Source of the DNA: Psychrobacter sp. P11G3
GTDB taxonomy: Bacteria > Pseudomonadota > Gammaproteobacteria > Pseudomonadales > Moraxellaceae
NCBI RefSeq assembly: GCF_001435845.1
Contig: NZ_CM003596.1
Coordinates: 372,001-436,000 of the forward strand
DNA: 64,000 bases
Direction: 5' to 3'
Part shown: piece by piece, positions 1 through 8,667 of the stretch
How the letters are laid out: every line of letters begins with the position of its first letter
Position numbering within the stretch: position 1 is the stretch's first letter
Position numbers and translations under genes: made by a program
Notes under the pieces: generated by a model
Seen by the model: only the letters and a program-made list of their open reading frames with translations
Told to the model about the DNA's origin: nothing
Databases searched by the model: none

Positions 1-2627
1 GCTTAGATGCATTATTGCCAGAGGCATTTGCTGTCTGCCGCGAAGCATCATTACGTGTCAACGGCATGCGTCACTATGACGTGCAGCTGATCGGCGGTAT
101 CACCTTGCACGAAGGCAAAATCGCTGAGATGAAAACTGGTGAAGGTAAAACCCTAATGGGAACCTTGGCCATGTACCTAAACGCTATCAGCGGTAAAGGG
201 GTTCATCTGGTCACGGTCAACGATTATTTGGCCGCACGTGATGCTGAGCTAAACCGTCCGTTGTTTGGGTTTTTGGGTATGACTGTTGGTGTAATTTACT
301 CACAGCAGCCGCCACAAGAAAAAATCGAAGCTTATCAAGCCGACATTACCTATGGTACCAATAACGAATACGGTTTCGATTATCTGCGCGATAACATGGT
401 CTTTAGTCTTGCTGAGAAAAAACAGCGCCCGCTAAACTTTTGTATTATCGATGAAATTGACTCAATCTTGATTGATGAGGCTCGTACGCCGCTTATCATT
501 TCGGGTCAAGCTGAAGATTCTTCACGCATGTACGCGTTGATTAATACGATTATTCCTGTGCTGATTCGTTCAAAAGACGAAGAAGCAAACAAGAATAACG
601 AAGAAGAAGACTTCTGGATCGATGAAAAAAATCGCCAAATTGAGATCAGCGAAAAAGGCTACGAAAAAATCGAGCGCTTCTTAATCGAAGTGGGTGAGCT
701 GGGTGAAAACGAAAGCTTATATAGCCCAAGTCGTTTGCCACTTTTGGCTCACGTTCAAGCTGCCATCCGTGCGCATCACGTGTTTGTCAAAAACGTTCAC
801 TATATCGTCGATGAAGGCGAAGTGGTCATCGTTGATGAAAATACAGGCCGTACCATGCCGGGTCGTCGCTGGTCAGAAGGCTTGCATCAAGCAGTAGAAG
901 CGAAAGAAAACGTTGAGATCCAAGCAGAGAACCAAACGCTTGCAACGACGACATTCCAGAACTATTTCCGTCTGTATGACAAACTGTCTGGTATGACGGG
1001 TACTGCTGATACTGAAGCTGCCGAATTCAAATCTACTTACGATCTAGATGTCATCGTGATTCCAACGCATGAGCCGATTGCTCGTATCGATATGGATGAC
1101 CAAATTTTCCTAACCAAGTTAGGCAAATACAAAGGCATCATTCGCGAAATTAAAGAAATTCAAGCCAAGGGTGCGCCAGTACTGGTTGGTACAGCGACGA
1201 TTGAAGCTAGTGAAGAATTGTCTTACTTGCTCGACCAAGAAGGCGTCAAGCATAATGTCCTAAACGCCAAACAGCATGAGCGTGAAGCAGAAATTATTGC
1301 ACAGGCAGGTAGTCCAAAGTCAGTCACGATAGCCACCAACATGGCAGGCCGTGGTACTGATATTATCCTCGGTGGTAACTGGCAGTCGTTTATCGAAGAT
1401 ATCGATGCGGTGAGCCCAGAAGAGATGCAGCGTCTAAAATCTCAATGGCAAGTCAAACATGACCAAGTCGTAGCAGCTGGTGGTTTACATATCATCGGCT
1501 CTGAGCGCCATGAGTCACGCCGTATTGATAACCAGCTACGTGGTCGTGCTGGTCGTCAAGGCGACCCTGGTATGTCACGCTTTTTCTTATCGCTTGAAGA
1601 TGATCTGATGCGTATCTTCGCAGGCGATCGCGTGGTCAATATGATGCGTGCGATGGGCCTCAAAGAAGATGAAGCCATCGAACATAAAATGGTTTCTAAA
1701 TCGATCGAAAACGCGCAAGGTAAAGTTGAGAGTCGCGATTTTGATGCCCGTAAAAACCTATTGAAGTATGATGATGTTGCCAATGAGCAGCGTAAAGTTA
1801 TCTATGGTCAGCGCGATGATTTATTAGCAGAAATGGACTTATTAGAAGCCATCGAAGTGATGCATCATGAAGTGTATAACGCAATGATCAATCAGTTTAT
1901 TCCGCCTGGCTCTATTGATGATCAGTGGAATATTGACGGCTTAGAAGACGAATTAGAAGACGAATTCAAAATCTCGATGCCGATTAACGATTGGTTGGAT
2001 GAAGATCGTCGTCTGGATGAAGAAGGGCTGCGTGAGAAAATCGTTCAAACGGCGATAGATCGTTATCACAGTCGCCGTGAGCAGATGGGTGAAAAAGACG
2101 CCGCTCAGCTTGAGCGTCATTTCATGCTACAGAGTCTAGATAAGCATTGGAAAGAGCACTTAACGCAGATGGATCAGCTACGTAAAGGGATTCATTTACG
2201 TGGTTATGCACAGAAAAACCCTGAGCAGGAATACAAGCGTGAGTCGTTTGAATTGTTCCAAATGATGCTTGGTGCAATTAAGTCTGAGACTGTACAAGAC
2301 TTATCACGTGTTCATATTCCAACCAAGGAAGAACTGGAAGCATTAGAGATTCAGCAACGTGAGAATGCTGCCCATATGCAAATGCAGTTTGAACATGATG
2401 ATGTAGATAACCTGGATAGCAATGCGAGTGGTTCAGCTGCTCAGCCGCAACCACAAAGCCGCAATCTAAATAGCGGTGCTGCCGCAGCTGGCGTTGGTGC
2501 TGCTATAGCAGGTAACGGTAGTAATGCTAATGAACCAAACCCATATGCAGGTATGAATATCAGTCGTAATGCAGCGTGTCCTTGTGGATCAGGTCTTAAA
2601 TACAAGCAGTGTCATGGTAAAATCTAG
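1..2627 (+). CDS. secA: Protein translocase ATPase SecA (5' end outside window)
   Basis: SecA is the motor ATPase that drives unfolded preproteins through the SecYEG channel. The reading frame is open from the first complete codon at position 3, so the start lies upstream; by comparison with the E. coli protein about 60 N-terminal residues are missing. Visible are the Walker A region (MKTGEGKTL), the DEAD-like helicase segment with [15 protein letters not shown], the NBD2 motif [10 protein letters not shown] and the [13 protein letters not shown] stretch. A linker rich in Ala, Gln, Asn and Gly precedes the C-terminal zinc-binding tail [14 protein letters not shown] (SecB/lipid contact). Nothing is broken. 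A strong terminator follows at 2689-2725. The family assignment is certain. Confidence 0.98.
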   Translation, partial: LDALLPEAFAVCREASLRVNGMRHYDVQLIGGITLHEGKIAEMKTGEGKTLMGTLAMYLNAISGKGVHLVTVNDYLAARDAELNRPLFGFLGMTVGVIYSQQPPQEKIEAYQADITYGTNNEYGFDYLRDNMVFSLAEKKQRPLNFCIIDEIDSILIDEARTPLIISGQAEDSSRMYALINTIIPVLIRSKDEEANKNNEEEDFWIDEKNRQIEISEKGYEKIERFLIEVGELGENESLYSPSRLPLLAHVQAAIRAHHVFVKNVHYIVDEGEVVIVDENTGRTMPGRRWSEGLHQAVEAKENVEIQAENQTLATTTFQNYFRLYDKLSGMTGTADTEAAEFKSTYDLDVIVIPTHEPIARIDMDDQIFLTKLGKYKGIIREIKEIQAKGAPVLVGTATIEASEELSYLLDQEGVKHNVLNAKQHEREAEIIAQAGSPKSVTIATNMAGRGTDIILGGNWQSFIEDIDAVSPEEMQRLKSQWQVKHDQVVAAGGLHIIGSERHESRRIDNQLRGRAGRQGDPGMSRFFLSLEDDLMRIFAGDRVVNMMRAMGLKEDEAIEHKMVSKSIENAQGKVESRDFDARKNLLKYDDVANEQRKVIYGQRDDLLAEMDLLEAIEVMHHEVYNAMINQFIPPGSIDDQWNIDGLEDELEDEFKISMPINDWLDEDRRLDEEGLREKIVQTAIDRYHSRREQMGEKDAAQLERHFMLQSLDKHWKEHLTQMDQLRKGIHLRGYAQKNPEQEYKRESFELFQMMLGAIKSETVQDLSRVHIPTKEELEALEIQQRENAAHMQMQFEHDDVDNLDSNASGSAAQPQPQSRNLNSGAAAAGVGAAIAGNGSNANEPNPYAGMNISRNAACPCGSGLKYKQCHGKI

Positions 2628-2688
2628 TCGTTAATCATAGCAAGTCATTAGCTATTTACTGAACTGCTATTAAAGCAAGCTCTTACCT

Positions 2689-2725
2689 AAAAAAGCCCTT
2701 AACTTAAGTAGATAAGGGCTTTTTT
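2689..2725 (+). terminator. Rho-independent terminator of secA
   Basis: An AAGCCCTTA / TAAGGGCTT stem is closed by an 11-base loop and followed by a T run, 62 bases after the secA stop. The A run on the left arm pairs with the T run. Confidence 0.85.
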
Positions 2726-2757
2726 ATATCTGTTAGATAACTTATGCAAACTTAAAA

Positions 2758-2768
2758 TTTGCTAGACT
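2758..2768 (+). promoter_or_regulatory. Putative extended -10 promoter of the 2869 lipoprotein gene
   Basis: The sequence TTTGCTAGACT fits an extended -10 (TG-C-TAGACT) about 100 bases ahead of the lipoprotein start and just after the secA terminator. No good -35 is seen at the usual spacing, which extended -10 promoters tolerate. This is an inference from the motif alone. Confidence 0.35.
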
Positions 2769-2868
2769 AAGACCAACAAACACTTTGTATTGATTACTTA
2801 CAAATTCAGCATAGGCGTGAATTTATGGACACGCTATAGTGTTTAACATATTTATTTGGGAGAGTGTC

Positions 2869-3402
2869 ATGAGTGTAGAATTCTTAAAAAAAGTACGCAG
2901 CTCAGTAGTTTTATCAGGTTTGTTGGCTGGCGCCTTGACGGTCAGTGCTTGTCAGCAACAGGCAGAGCCAGAGTCGGGAATGGAAGACGGTGCTAATACA
3001 GAAGAGTCTGTTCCAATGTCAGCGGAGCCTGCTGAACCTAGTGATGTCGTCGTCGGTACCGAAGACGCTTCACTTAACGAAGTAGAAGGTGATACTACTG
3101 CTTCAGTAAACAGTGCCGTCATGCAGATGTCATATCTATGTACACCTGAACTAAAAGTTGAGGCGACTTATAAAGAAGATGCCAATCAAGTTGTTGTCGC
3201 AACCGACATGGGTACAGTAACGTTGAACCAGACCAATGAAGGTAGTAATCCTGAAGTGTTTGAAGTGGCGACCGCAATTGATGGTGGTCAAGGCTTCACA
3301 CAATGGCGCGTAGGGCACGAAGCTCGTAAAACTGGCGTTATGCGTACTGCTGGTGCAGATGAGTCAAATGTTAATACATTCGAGTGTAATGAAGCCTCAT
3401 AG
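2869..3402 (+). CDS. Small predicted lipoprotein, function unknown
   Basis: This encodes a 177-residue protein with a lipoprotein signal: a KK-R basic start, a hydrophobic stretch and the lipobox VSAC, placing the lipidated Cys near residue 28. Residues 29-80 are acidic and rich in Glu, Ser and Ala, typical of a flexible linker. The remainder, from about QMSYLCTPEL to the C-terminus, looks like one small folded domain with two Cys residues (YLCTPEL and FECNEAS) that could form a disulfide, somewhat like MliC-type lysozyme-inhibitor folds, but I cannot confirm that. The ATG at 2869 is chosen over the in-frame 2839 because GGGAGA lies just upstream and it places the signal peptide at the N-terminus. 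The gene is probably monocistronic, with terminators on both sides. Confidence 0.8.
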   Translation: MSVEFLKKVRSSVVLSGLLAGALTVSACQQQAEPESGMEDGANTEESVPMSAEPAEPSDVVVGTEDASLNEVEGDTTASVNSAVMQMSYLCTPELKVEATYKEDANQVVVATDMGTVTLNQTNEGSNPEVFEVATAIDGGQGFTQWRVGHEARKTGVMRTAGADESNVNTFECNEAS

Positions 3403-3435
3403 TTGGTCTTCAATACTTAGCAGTTAATAAGCATT

Positions 3436-3467
3436 AAAAAAGCAACGCTAGGATAGCGTTGCTTTTT
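3436..3467. terminator. Bidirectional terminator between lipoprotein gene and DUF2382 gene
   Basis: An AGCAACGCTA / TAGCGTTGCT stem with a 3-base loop is flanked by an A run on the left and a T run on the right. It can serve both the + lipoprotein gene and the convergent - DUF2382 gene. Confidence 0.85.
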
Positions 3468-3526
3468 CATATTGTGAAATAATCTTTATCAATCATACGA
3501 TTTCATAGTGTCTAAACTATCAGCAC

Positions 3527-4093
3527 TTATTTTAACGGAGTTGTATCAGAACCATGAGCCAATAGACCTTCTTCAGTCACATCTAACTCTTCATGCTTGA
3601 GCTCTACTTGAATGCTGTCAGTATGTACATGAGTGCTTTTATTGATTTCGATGTCTTGGATAGCGTAGGTATCTTTGGTAATAGTAGCCACTTGGCGAGA
3701 TAGCACAATATCGATCGGTTCATCGCCAATCTCTATTTGTTTACCATTAATAGTTACTACGGCCTTACTATCCAAAGAAGGCTCGACGTGGCGCAATATG
3801 TCTTTGTCATCGTAATTACCAGAGAGTAAATCTTGGCTCTCCGCGTCATGGTACTCAGTACGAATGGTGATATATTCTTCTACCAACTCAATTGGCACTT
3901 CGACAGTTTTAGTACGTGAATGCTTGGTAACGGTCACTTTACCTACGTCCAAGCGTTCTTTGTTAATCACAGGACGTTCTTCTAATAGTTCTAAGTGGCC
4001 AACATTGACGGTATTATTCGTCTGTTTCGTTGAGATATTTTGTTCCTTATCCAAGTTATCTTGGTAAAGGCTGTTTCCATTTTCAGTAGTCAT
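3527..4093 (-). CDS. DUF2382 (YsnF/AvaK-type) domain protein without PRC barrel
   Basis: This encodes a 188-residue soluble, acidic protein with no signal peptide. From about residue 33 it carries the DUF2382 signature LELLEERPVINKERLDVGKV, continuing with VTVTKHSRTKTVEVP. A second, more divergent half follows (EIGDEPIDIVLSRQVATITKDTY ... ELKHEELDVTEEG). DUF2382 proteins are general-stress-linked (B. subtilis YsnF is the usual reference), but their biochemical role is not established. The upstream neighbour at 4341-5189 has the same domain after a PRC barrel, so the two look like paralogues. A terminator at 4216-4246 separates them, so they probably have separate transcripts. The exact function is unknown. 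Confidence 0.85.
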   Translation of the reverse strand: MTTENGNSLYQDNLDKEQNISTKQTNNTVNVGHLELLEERPVINKERLDVGKVTVTKHSRTKTVEVPIELVEEYITIRTEYHDAESQDLLSGNYDDKDILRHVEPSLDSKAVVTINGKQIEIGDEPIDIVLSRQVATITKDTYAIQDIEINKSTHVHTDSIQVELKHEELDVTEEGLLAHGSDTTPLK

Positions 4094-4215
4094 TATTATT
4101 CCTTTATAATTATAAAATGATGAATTTCTAATAATTTCAAACGTTATATGTTAATTAACCACATATATTAACTAGCTACATTGAATACTATAAACCATTC
4201 GCTCATGTTATGAAT

Positions 4216-4246
4216 ACAAAAAAGACCAGAGACATGCTCTGATCTT
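4216..4246 (-). terminator. Terminator of the PRC-barrel/DUF2382 gene
   Basis: Read on the minus strand, an AAGATCAGAG / CTCTGGTCTT stem with a 5-base loop is followed by a T run, about 95 bases after the stop of the 4341-5189 gene. Confidence 0.7.
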
Positions 4247-4340
4247 AATGGCTAAACATATGAGCTTAGCTACTTACTATCATCATATTTAACTGACGGT
4301 ATAGGAAGCTTACGTCGTTAAACTATGACTTATTAGCATA

Positions 4341-5189
4341 TTACATGCCGCGAGCACGGCGTACATCTTCTGCTGTGATACCATCACGGTCTACTAAGTT
4401 ACCCTCACGGTCAACCACGTTGCCGTTGCCATCAACATCTAGCTCTTCACGTTGAATGGTCTCAATTAGGGTTTCGGTATGGTGATCGGTCGTTTTACCG
4501 ACATTTACCTCTTCAGAAACATAGGTTTCTTTGCTGACGCGAGCACGTTCGGCCTGTAGTTCGACTTCAACTGTTTCAGTAGCATCGAGGTCGCCGATTC
4601 GACGGTCTGTTGGACGATCTACGCTAGTACGCTGAATATTGGCATGCTCTTCTTCTAAGTCTACATCGACATTACGCTCTTCAGTGACGACATGCTTACC
4701 TACTTTTACTAGCCCAGCAACGATACGGTCTTTGTTGACTGTCAGACGCTCTTCTAATAGCTCTAACGTATTTGGTGCATCATAAGAGTGATCTGCAATA
4801 TCAACGCGATCTTCTACAGGGAGTGTATCAGCAGTAAATGCTTGACGATCTCTTTCGTACTGCTCTTTATAGCTATACTGATAGTCGTGATCGTATACTT
4901 CCATGGCTTCTACTTGCGTTTTGGTCAAACTATCAAAGAAGACATCATCACCAACGATACGGGCTAAACCTGCTGGTACCAATACTTCTTTTGAACTAAA
5001 CCAGCCACCTGCGTCTACAATTAAGTAACGAATACGACCAGTGGTATCTTCTACTAGGGCACCTTCAATCTTACCAATTTTTTCTTCATTGATACCGTAA
5101 GCAGTTTTGTGCGTTGGATCATAATAATCATCACCAATTAAGTCTTGATGAGTAGCTTGAATATCTTTTAAACGGATTAGTTGACTCAT
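4341..5189 (-). CDS. PRC-barrel plus DUF2382 stress-associated protein
   Basis: This encodes a 282-residue cytoplasmic protein of two parts. Residues about 1-110 form a PRC-barrel domain (IGKIEGALVEDTTGRIRYLIVDAGG, then KEVLVPAGLARIVGDDVFFDSLT). After a charged linker, residues about 140-270 form the DUF2382 domain (LELLEERLTVNKDRIVAGLV, then VGKHVVTEERNVDVDLEEEHANI and VELQAERARVSKETYVSEEVNVGK). This order is standard for YsnF/AvaK-like proteins in environmental bacteria, where they are linked to general stress. The C-terminus repeats VDREGNLVDRDG. A purine-rich GGAAGATAAC precedes the ATG. It is upstream of and homologous to the shorter 3527-4093 gene. The molecular role is not known. Confidence 0.9.
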   Translation of the reverse strand: MSQLIRLKDIQATHQDLIGDDYYDPTHKTAYGINEEKIGKIEGALVEDTTGRIRYLIVDAGGWFSSKEVLVPAGLARIVGDDVFFDSLTKTQVEAMEVYDHDYQYSYKEQYERDRQAFTADTLPVEDRVDIADHSYDAPNTLELLEERLTVNKDRIVAGLVKVGKHVVTEERNVDVDLEEEHANIQRTSVDRPTDRRIGDLDATETVEVELQAERARVSKETYVSEEVNVGKTTDHHTETLIETIQREELDVDGNGNVVDREGNLVDRDGITAEDVRRARGM

Positions 5190-5587
5190 TGTTATCTTCC
5201 TTTTTCGCGAGTTTATTTTTTATAATGTAATGGTTGATGTTGTTATTAATTTTTAGTAATACCATATTTATTACAGTTAATGGTAAGCCACATGAATAGC
5301 TTCCCTATCAACTTGTAGCTATCCTAACACCGTGTTTTTTGATGAGATATATGAGCAAGGTAGCAAAGTGTGCACTTGCAGTAATTGCGTGTAATAGGCT
5401 GTAAGTGGCATAACATAGGAGGGGGTAGAAGTTAACGAGTCTTTACATAGAGTAATATTCAACATTTATCGAAAGAAAAAAGACACAAAAAAACCGCATT
5501 ACCCTTAGCAATGCGGTCTCTCAATGAACAATACTTATCTAAGTATTATTTAGCTAACTTACTTTAAGTCAGTTAAACCTGCTTTAT
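5190..5587. other. Intergenic region between DUF2382 and thiolase genes
   Basis: These 398 bases are AT-rich and carry no convincing gene. The left part must hold the promoter of the PRC/DUF2382 gene. The right part holds the thiolase terminator at 5487-5517. Confidence 0.6.
5487..5517 (-). terminator. Terminator of the thiolase gene
   Basis: On the minus strand, the stem ACCGCATT / AATGCGGT with a 9-base loop is followed by TTTTTTTG, 70 bases after the thiolase stop. Confidence 0.85.
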
Positions 5588-6769
5588 TTAAGCAAGTTCA
5601 ATAGCTACGGCTACCGCTTCACCACCACCGATACATAGTGTTGCGATGCCTTTTTTGCCACCAGTACGTTTTAGAGAGTTGATAAGCGTAATCAGAATAC
5701 GAGCACCTGAACAGCCTACAGGATGACCAAGGGCACATGCACCGCCTTCGATATTTACTTTAGCATGGTCAAGTTTCAGCTCGTCCATCGCAGCCATAGT
5801 AACCATCGCAAAGGCTTCGTTGATTTCCCATAGATCTACGTCATCTACTGACCAACCAGCACTTGATAGTACTTTTTCAATGGCACCGATTGGCGCAATA
5901 GTAAATTCGCTTGGGTGACGTGAGTTTGAGGCAGTAGCAACAATGCGAGCTTGATAGTCTAGGCCTTCAGCTTTCGCTTGTGACTCTTTCATTACTACGA
6001 CTGCTGCAGCACCGTCTGAGATTGAGCTGGCGTTTGCGGCAGTGATTGTACCGTCTTTAGCAAATGCTGGACGTAAAGTAGGAATGCGATCAGCATTAGC
6101 AAGGGCAGGTTGCTCATCGGTATCAACAGTTTGCTCGCCTTTGCGAGTGGCAAACGTAACAGGCTCAATCTCATCTTTAAAATGATTGTCTTTGATAGCA
6201 GTCAGCGCACGGTTCAATGATTCAATAGCAAACTCATCCATTTGCTCGCGTGTATAGCCTTTTTCATCGGCCATTTCTTGAGCAAACATACCCATTAGCT
6301 TACCAGTATCAGCATCTTCTAGGCCATCTAAGAACATATGGTCTTTGACTTCTTTATGACCCATACGATAGCCGCCACGTGAACCTGGCATGATATACGG
6401 TGCATTGGTCATTGACTCCATGCCACCTGCAACAGCGACGTTGAAGCTACCCGCTTTGATACCATCGTGTGCTTGCATGACGGCTTTTAGACCTGAACCA
6501 CAAAGCTTATTAATAGTGACAGCACCAGTCGCATCTGGTAGACCTGCTTTACGCATGGCTTGACGAGCAGGACCTTGACCCAGACCTGCCGTCAAGATAC
6601 AACCCATAATGACTTCATCAACACTGTCAGCGCTAACACCTGAGCGTTCGACGGCAGCTTTGATAGCGGCGGCACCCAGCTCGGTAGCACTCATGTCTTT
6701 TAGTGCGCCTTGAAAGCCACCCATTGGTGTACGTGCGCCGTTTAGGATTACAATTGCATCATTTGACAT
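5588..6769 (-). CDS. Acetyl-CoA C-acetyltransferase (biosynthetic-type thiolase)
   Basis: This encodes a 393-residue thiolase, the usual length for the AtoB/PhaA/ThlA group, which condenses two acetyl-CoA to acetoacetyl-CoA or runs the reverse reaction. The N-terminal ARTPMGGFQGALKDMSATELGA is typical. The active-site residues are present: nucleophile Cys90 in NKLCGSG, His349 in ALGHPVGCSGAR and Cys379 in CIGGG, plus NEAFA. It is cytoplasmic and homotetrameric in the family. No polyhydroxyalkanoate or ketone-body genes lie next to it, so its pathway here (PHA, fatty acid or amino acid breakdown) cannot be read from context. It lies downstream of hom on the same strand with a 109-base gap that contains a hairpin, so it may be separately expressed. 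Confidence 0.95.
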   Translation of the reverse strand: MSNDAIVILNGARTPMGGFQGALKDMSATELGAAAIKAAVERSGVSADSVDEVIMGCILTAGLGQGPARQAMRKAGLPDATGAVTINKLCGSGLKAVMQAHDGIKAGSFNVAVAGGMESMTNAPYIMPGSRGGYRMGHKEVKDHMFLDGLEDADTGKLMGMFAQEMADEKGYTREQMDEFAIESLNRALTAIKDNHFKDEIEPVTFATRKGEQTVDTDEQPALANADRIPTLRPAFAKDGTITAANASSISDGAAAVVVMKESQAKAEGLDYQARIVATASNSRHPSEFTIAPIGAIEKVLSSAGWSVDDVDLWEINEAFAMVTMAAMDELKLDHAKVNIEGGACALGHPVGCSGARILITLINSLKRTGGKKGIATLCIGGGEAVAVAIELA

Positions 6770-6817
6770 CGTTATTATTCCTTGTTGTGCGTTTTGATTA
6801 AGTATCTACCAAGAAAT

Positions 6818-6860
6818 CAGATGCCGATTGGCTAGCTTTTGCTTATATTATAAGCATCTG
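6818..6860 (-). promoter_or_regulatory. Hairpin between hom and thiolase genes
   Basis: CAGATGC (6818-6824) pairs with GCATCTG (6854-6860), and a nested palindrome GCTTATA-T-TATAAGC lies at 6841-6855. It sits just after the hom stop on the minus strand without a clean T run. It could be a terminator, an mRNA-stabilising hairpin or an operator for the thiolase gene. Confidence 0.35.
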
Positions 6861-6878
6861 TCTTCTTCAGTATGTGGT

Positions 6879-8219
6879 TTATGCTAGCTCATCTAATCGT
6901 ATGCGTACTACTTTATCAGTAATGGTCTCTAACTTTTCAATTTTTTCGATAGCAAGATTCATCTGACTCTCGACCACAGGTAGCGTCAGAATAATCACCG
7001 GCACTTGACCTACTTTATGTGCAGGCTTTTGCAAGATTGCATCAATATTGATACCAGCATCACTTAGGATGCGTGTGATATCTGCCAATACGCCTGGGCT
7101 ATCATAGGCATGCACACGCAAATAGTATCCAGTTACCATCTGATCAGCACGCAATATAGGCGTGTCTGATAGCTGGTCAGGGATAAATGCTAAATGCGGG
7201 ACATGATGTCCAGTGTTGCTCTGATCGTCGCGGTCTTTGCTACCCAATACACGAACCAAATCCATGACGTCGGCCATCACTGCAGAAGCGGTTGCACCAG
7301 CACCAGCACCATCGCCGCAATAGAGCGTCTGGCCTAGCGGATGTGAGTTGACCAATACTGCATTTTTCACACCATTGACGTTCGCTAATAGCGCATCTTG
7401 TGGAATAAGTGTTGGATGTACGCGTAATTCAACCCCTGCGTCACCATCATTTTCACTATCACGGCGTACGGCAAACCCTAAATGCTTGATACGGTAGCCA
7501 AGCTCTTCGGCATAGTTTACGTCTTGCAGGGTAATACCAGTGATACCTTCGCAGTAAACTTTATCAAACTGTAGCGGAATACCAAAAGCGATAGAGGCGA
7601 GTAGCGCCAATTTATGAGCAGCATCAATACCTTCAACATCAAAAGTAGGGTCAGCCTCTGCATAACCCAACTCTTGTGCTTCGCTTAATACGTCGGCAAA
7701 TGGGCGACCCTTATCACGCATTTCGGTCATGATAAAGTTACCAGTACCGTTGATGATACCCGCGAGCCAGTCGATTTTGTTGGCAGCCAATGCTTCACGC
7801 ATTACCTTGATAATTGGAATACCGCCTGCTACCGCTGCTTCATAAGCAACATGCACATTGTTTTCTTCAGCTAAGGCAAAAATCTCATTACCGTGTTCAG
7901 CGAGTAGTGCCTTGTTTGCCGTAACCACATGCTTGCCGTTTTTAATGGCCTGCATAATGACGTCTTTGGCTAAGGTAGTACCACCAATCACTTCGATAAC
8001 AATATCGACATTATCGCTTGCGGCAATTGCCATCAGATCGCTGTTTTGCATGATATTGGTATCGATATCATCACGCTGACGACGCGTACCGACTTCGGTA
8101 ATAATAATGTCGCGTCCGCTACGGCGTTTTAGCTCATTTAAATTGTCATTGATCAGATTGATCACGCCCGTTCCGACGGTGCCCAGACCAAGTATCGCTA
8201 GTTTGATGGAATTACTCAC
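6879..8219 (-). CDS. hom: Homoserine dehydrogenase with C-terminal ACT domain
   Basis: Homoserine dehydrogenase reduces aspartate-4-semialdehyde to homoserine, the branch point to threonine and methionine. This is a monofunctional 446-residue enzyme, not fused to aspartokinase. The NAD(P)-binding motif GLGTVGTGV is at residues 11-19, the VTANKALLAEHG and AAVAGGIPII segments follow, and the catalytic-domain stretches NGTGNFIMTEM and GYAEADPTFDVEGIDAAHK are intact. Residues about 365-435 form the ACT domain (YYLRVHAYDSPGVLADITRILSDAGINIDAILQK), the usual site of threonine feedback. The upstream dsbC-like gene is the common gammaproteobacterial neighbour, but thrC does not follow here; a thiolase gene does. 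The 448-base leader holds a tandem repeat array (8436-8540). Confidence 0.97.
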   Translation of the reverse strand: MSNSIKLAILGLGTVGTGVINLINDNLNELKRRSGRDIIITEVGTRRQRDDIDTNIMQNSDLMAIAASDNVDIVIEVIGGTTLAKDVIMQAIKNGKHVVTANKALLAEHGNEIFALAEENNVHVAYEAAVAGGIPIIKVMREALAANKIDWLAGIINGTGNFIMTEMRDKGRPFADVLSEAQELGYAEADPTFDVEGIDAAHKLALLASIAFGIPLQFDKVYCEGITGITLQDVNYAEELGYRIKHLGFAVRRDSENDGDAGVELRVHPTLIPQDALLANVNGVKNAVLVNSHPLGQTLYCGDGAGAGATASAVMADVMDLVRVLGSKDRDDQSNTGHHVPHLAFIPDQLSDTPILRADQMVTGYYLRVHAYDSPGVLADITRILSDAGINIDAILQKPAHKVGQVPVIILTLPVVESQMNLAIEKIEKLETITDKVVRIRLDELA

Positions 8220-8435
8220 AGTATCCTCAAGAGGTTAAATACAATGAAGTCAGTATAAGCGGTGACAGTGTCAAATGAGTCTGCGACATCAAACAGAATG
8301 TCTGTGCGCATTGCCTGGTACTGCCTGCCTATCTACTTCATCATAGTTGAATAAAAAAAGCTCAAATAAAAAGGGTGTTGCTCATTTTGCATCGCGCTTT
8401 ATCGTATCATACCGACAAGGCATTGTGACGTCTAT

Positions 8436-8540
8436 ACAATCTCATAAAAGCCGATTTTATAAAGGCTAATACCATAAAAGCCGATGTTCTGAAGGTTGAT
8501 GTCATAAAGGCTAAGATTACAAAGACAACGTCATCAAGGT
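8436..8540. repeat. Seven-unit imperfect 15 bp tandem repeat upstream of hom
   Basis: Seven consecutive 15-base units start at 8436, 8451, 8466, 8481, 8496, 8511 and 8526. Examples are CCGATTTTATAAAGG, CTAATACCATAAAAG and TTGATGTCATAAAGG, with a shared core of roughly GAT-x-TCATAAAGG. The first five units are closest to each other and the last two are degraded. On the + strand the array is open in one frame as a five-residue repeat of the form Ile-Lys-Ala-Asp-x, but that frame has a stop at 8426-8428 and no ATG, GTG or TTG before the array, so it is probably untranslated. Confidence 0.8.
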
Positions 8541-8617
8541 TATATCAGCTGACAATTATAAAAAAGTGGTAGCTTCAATCTTGTTTGGCATATGTATATG
8601 TCATTTATGCTTGATTG

Positions 8618-8655
8618 CCAATATTAGTCACTCTAATATGAGTGATTAATACTGG
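8618..8655 (-). terminator. Strong hairpin downstream of dsbC
   Basis: Sixteen-base arms 8618-8633 and 8640-8655 are complementary except for one wobble and one mismatch, around a 6-base loop. It lies directly after the dsbC stop on the minus strand. There is no T run, so it may stabilise the 3' end rather than terminate intrinsically. A second overlapping inverted repeat, TAATATGAGT / ACTCATATTA (8634-8643, 8658-8667), competes with it. Confidence 0.5.
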
Positions 8656-8667
8656 TAACTCATATTA

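Larger units (their letters stand above)
8220..8667. other. 448-base dsbC-hom intergenic region
   Basis: This region between two minus-strand genes holds a hairpin just after dsbC (8618-8655), the seven-unit 15 bp tandem array (8436-8540) and presumably the hom promoter. I see no gene with a start codon and ribosome site. Confidence 0.6.

Noticed and set aside
8429..8572. Open frame across the 15 bp repeat array reading as a pentapeptide repeat (+ strand)
   Set aside because: There is a stop codon just upstream and no ATG, GTG or TTG before the array, and no ribosome site. I keep the DNA repeat but not a protein.
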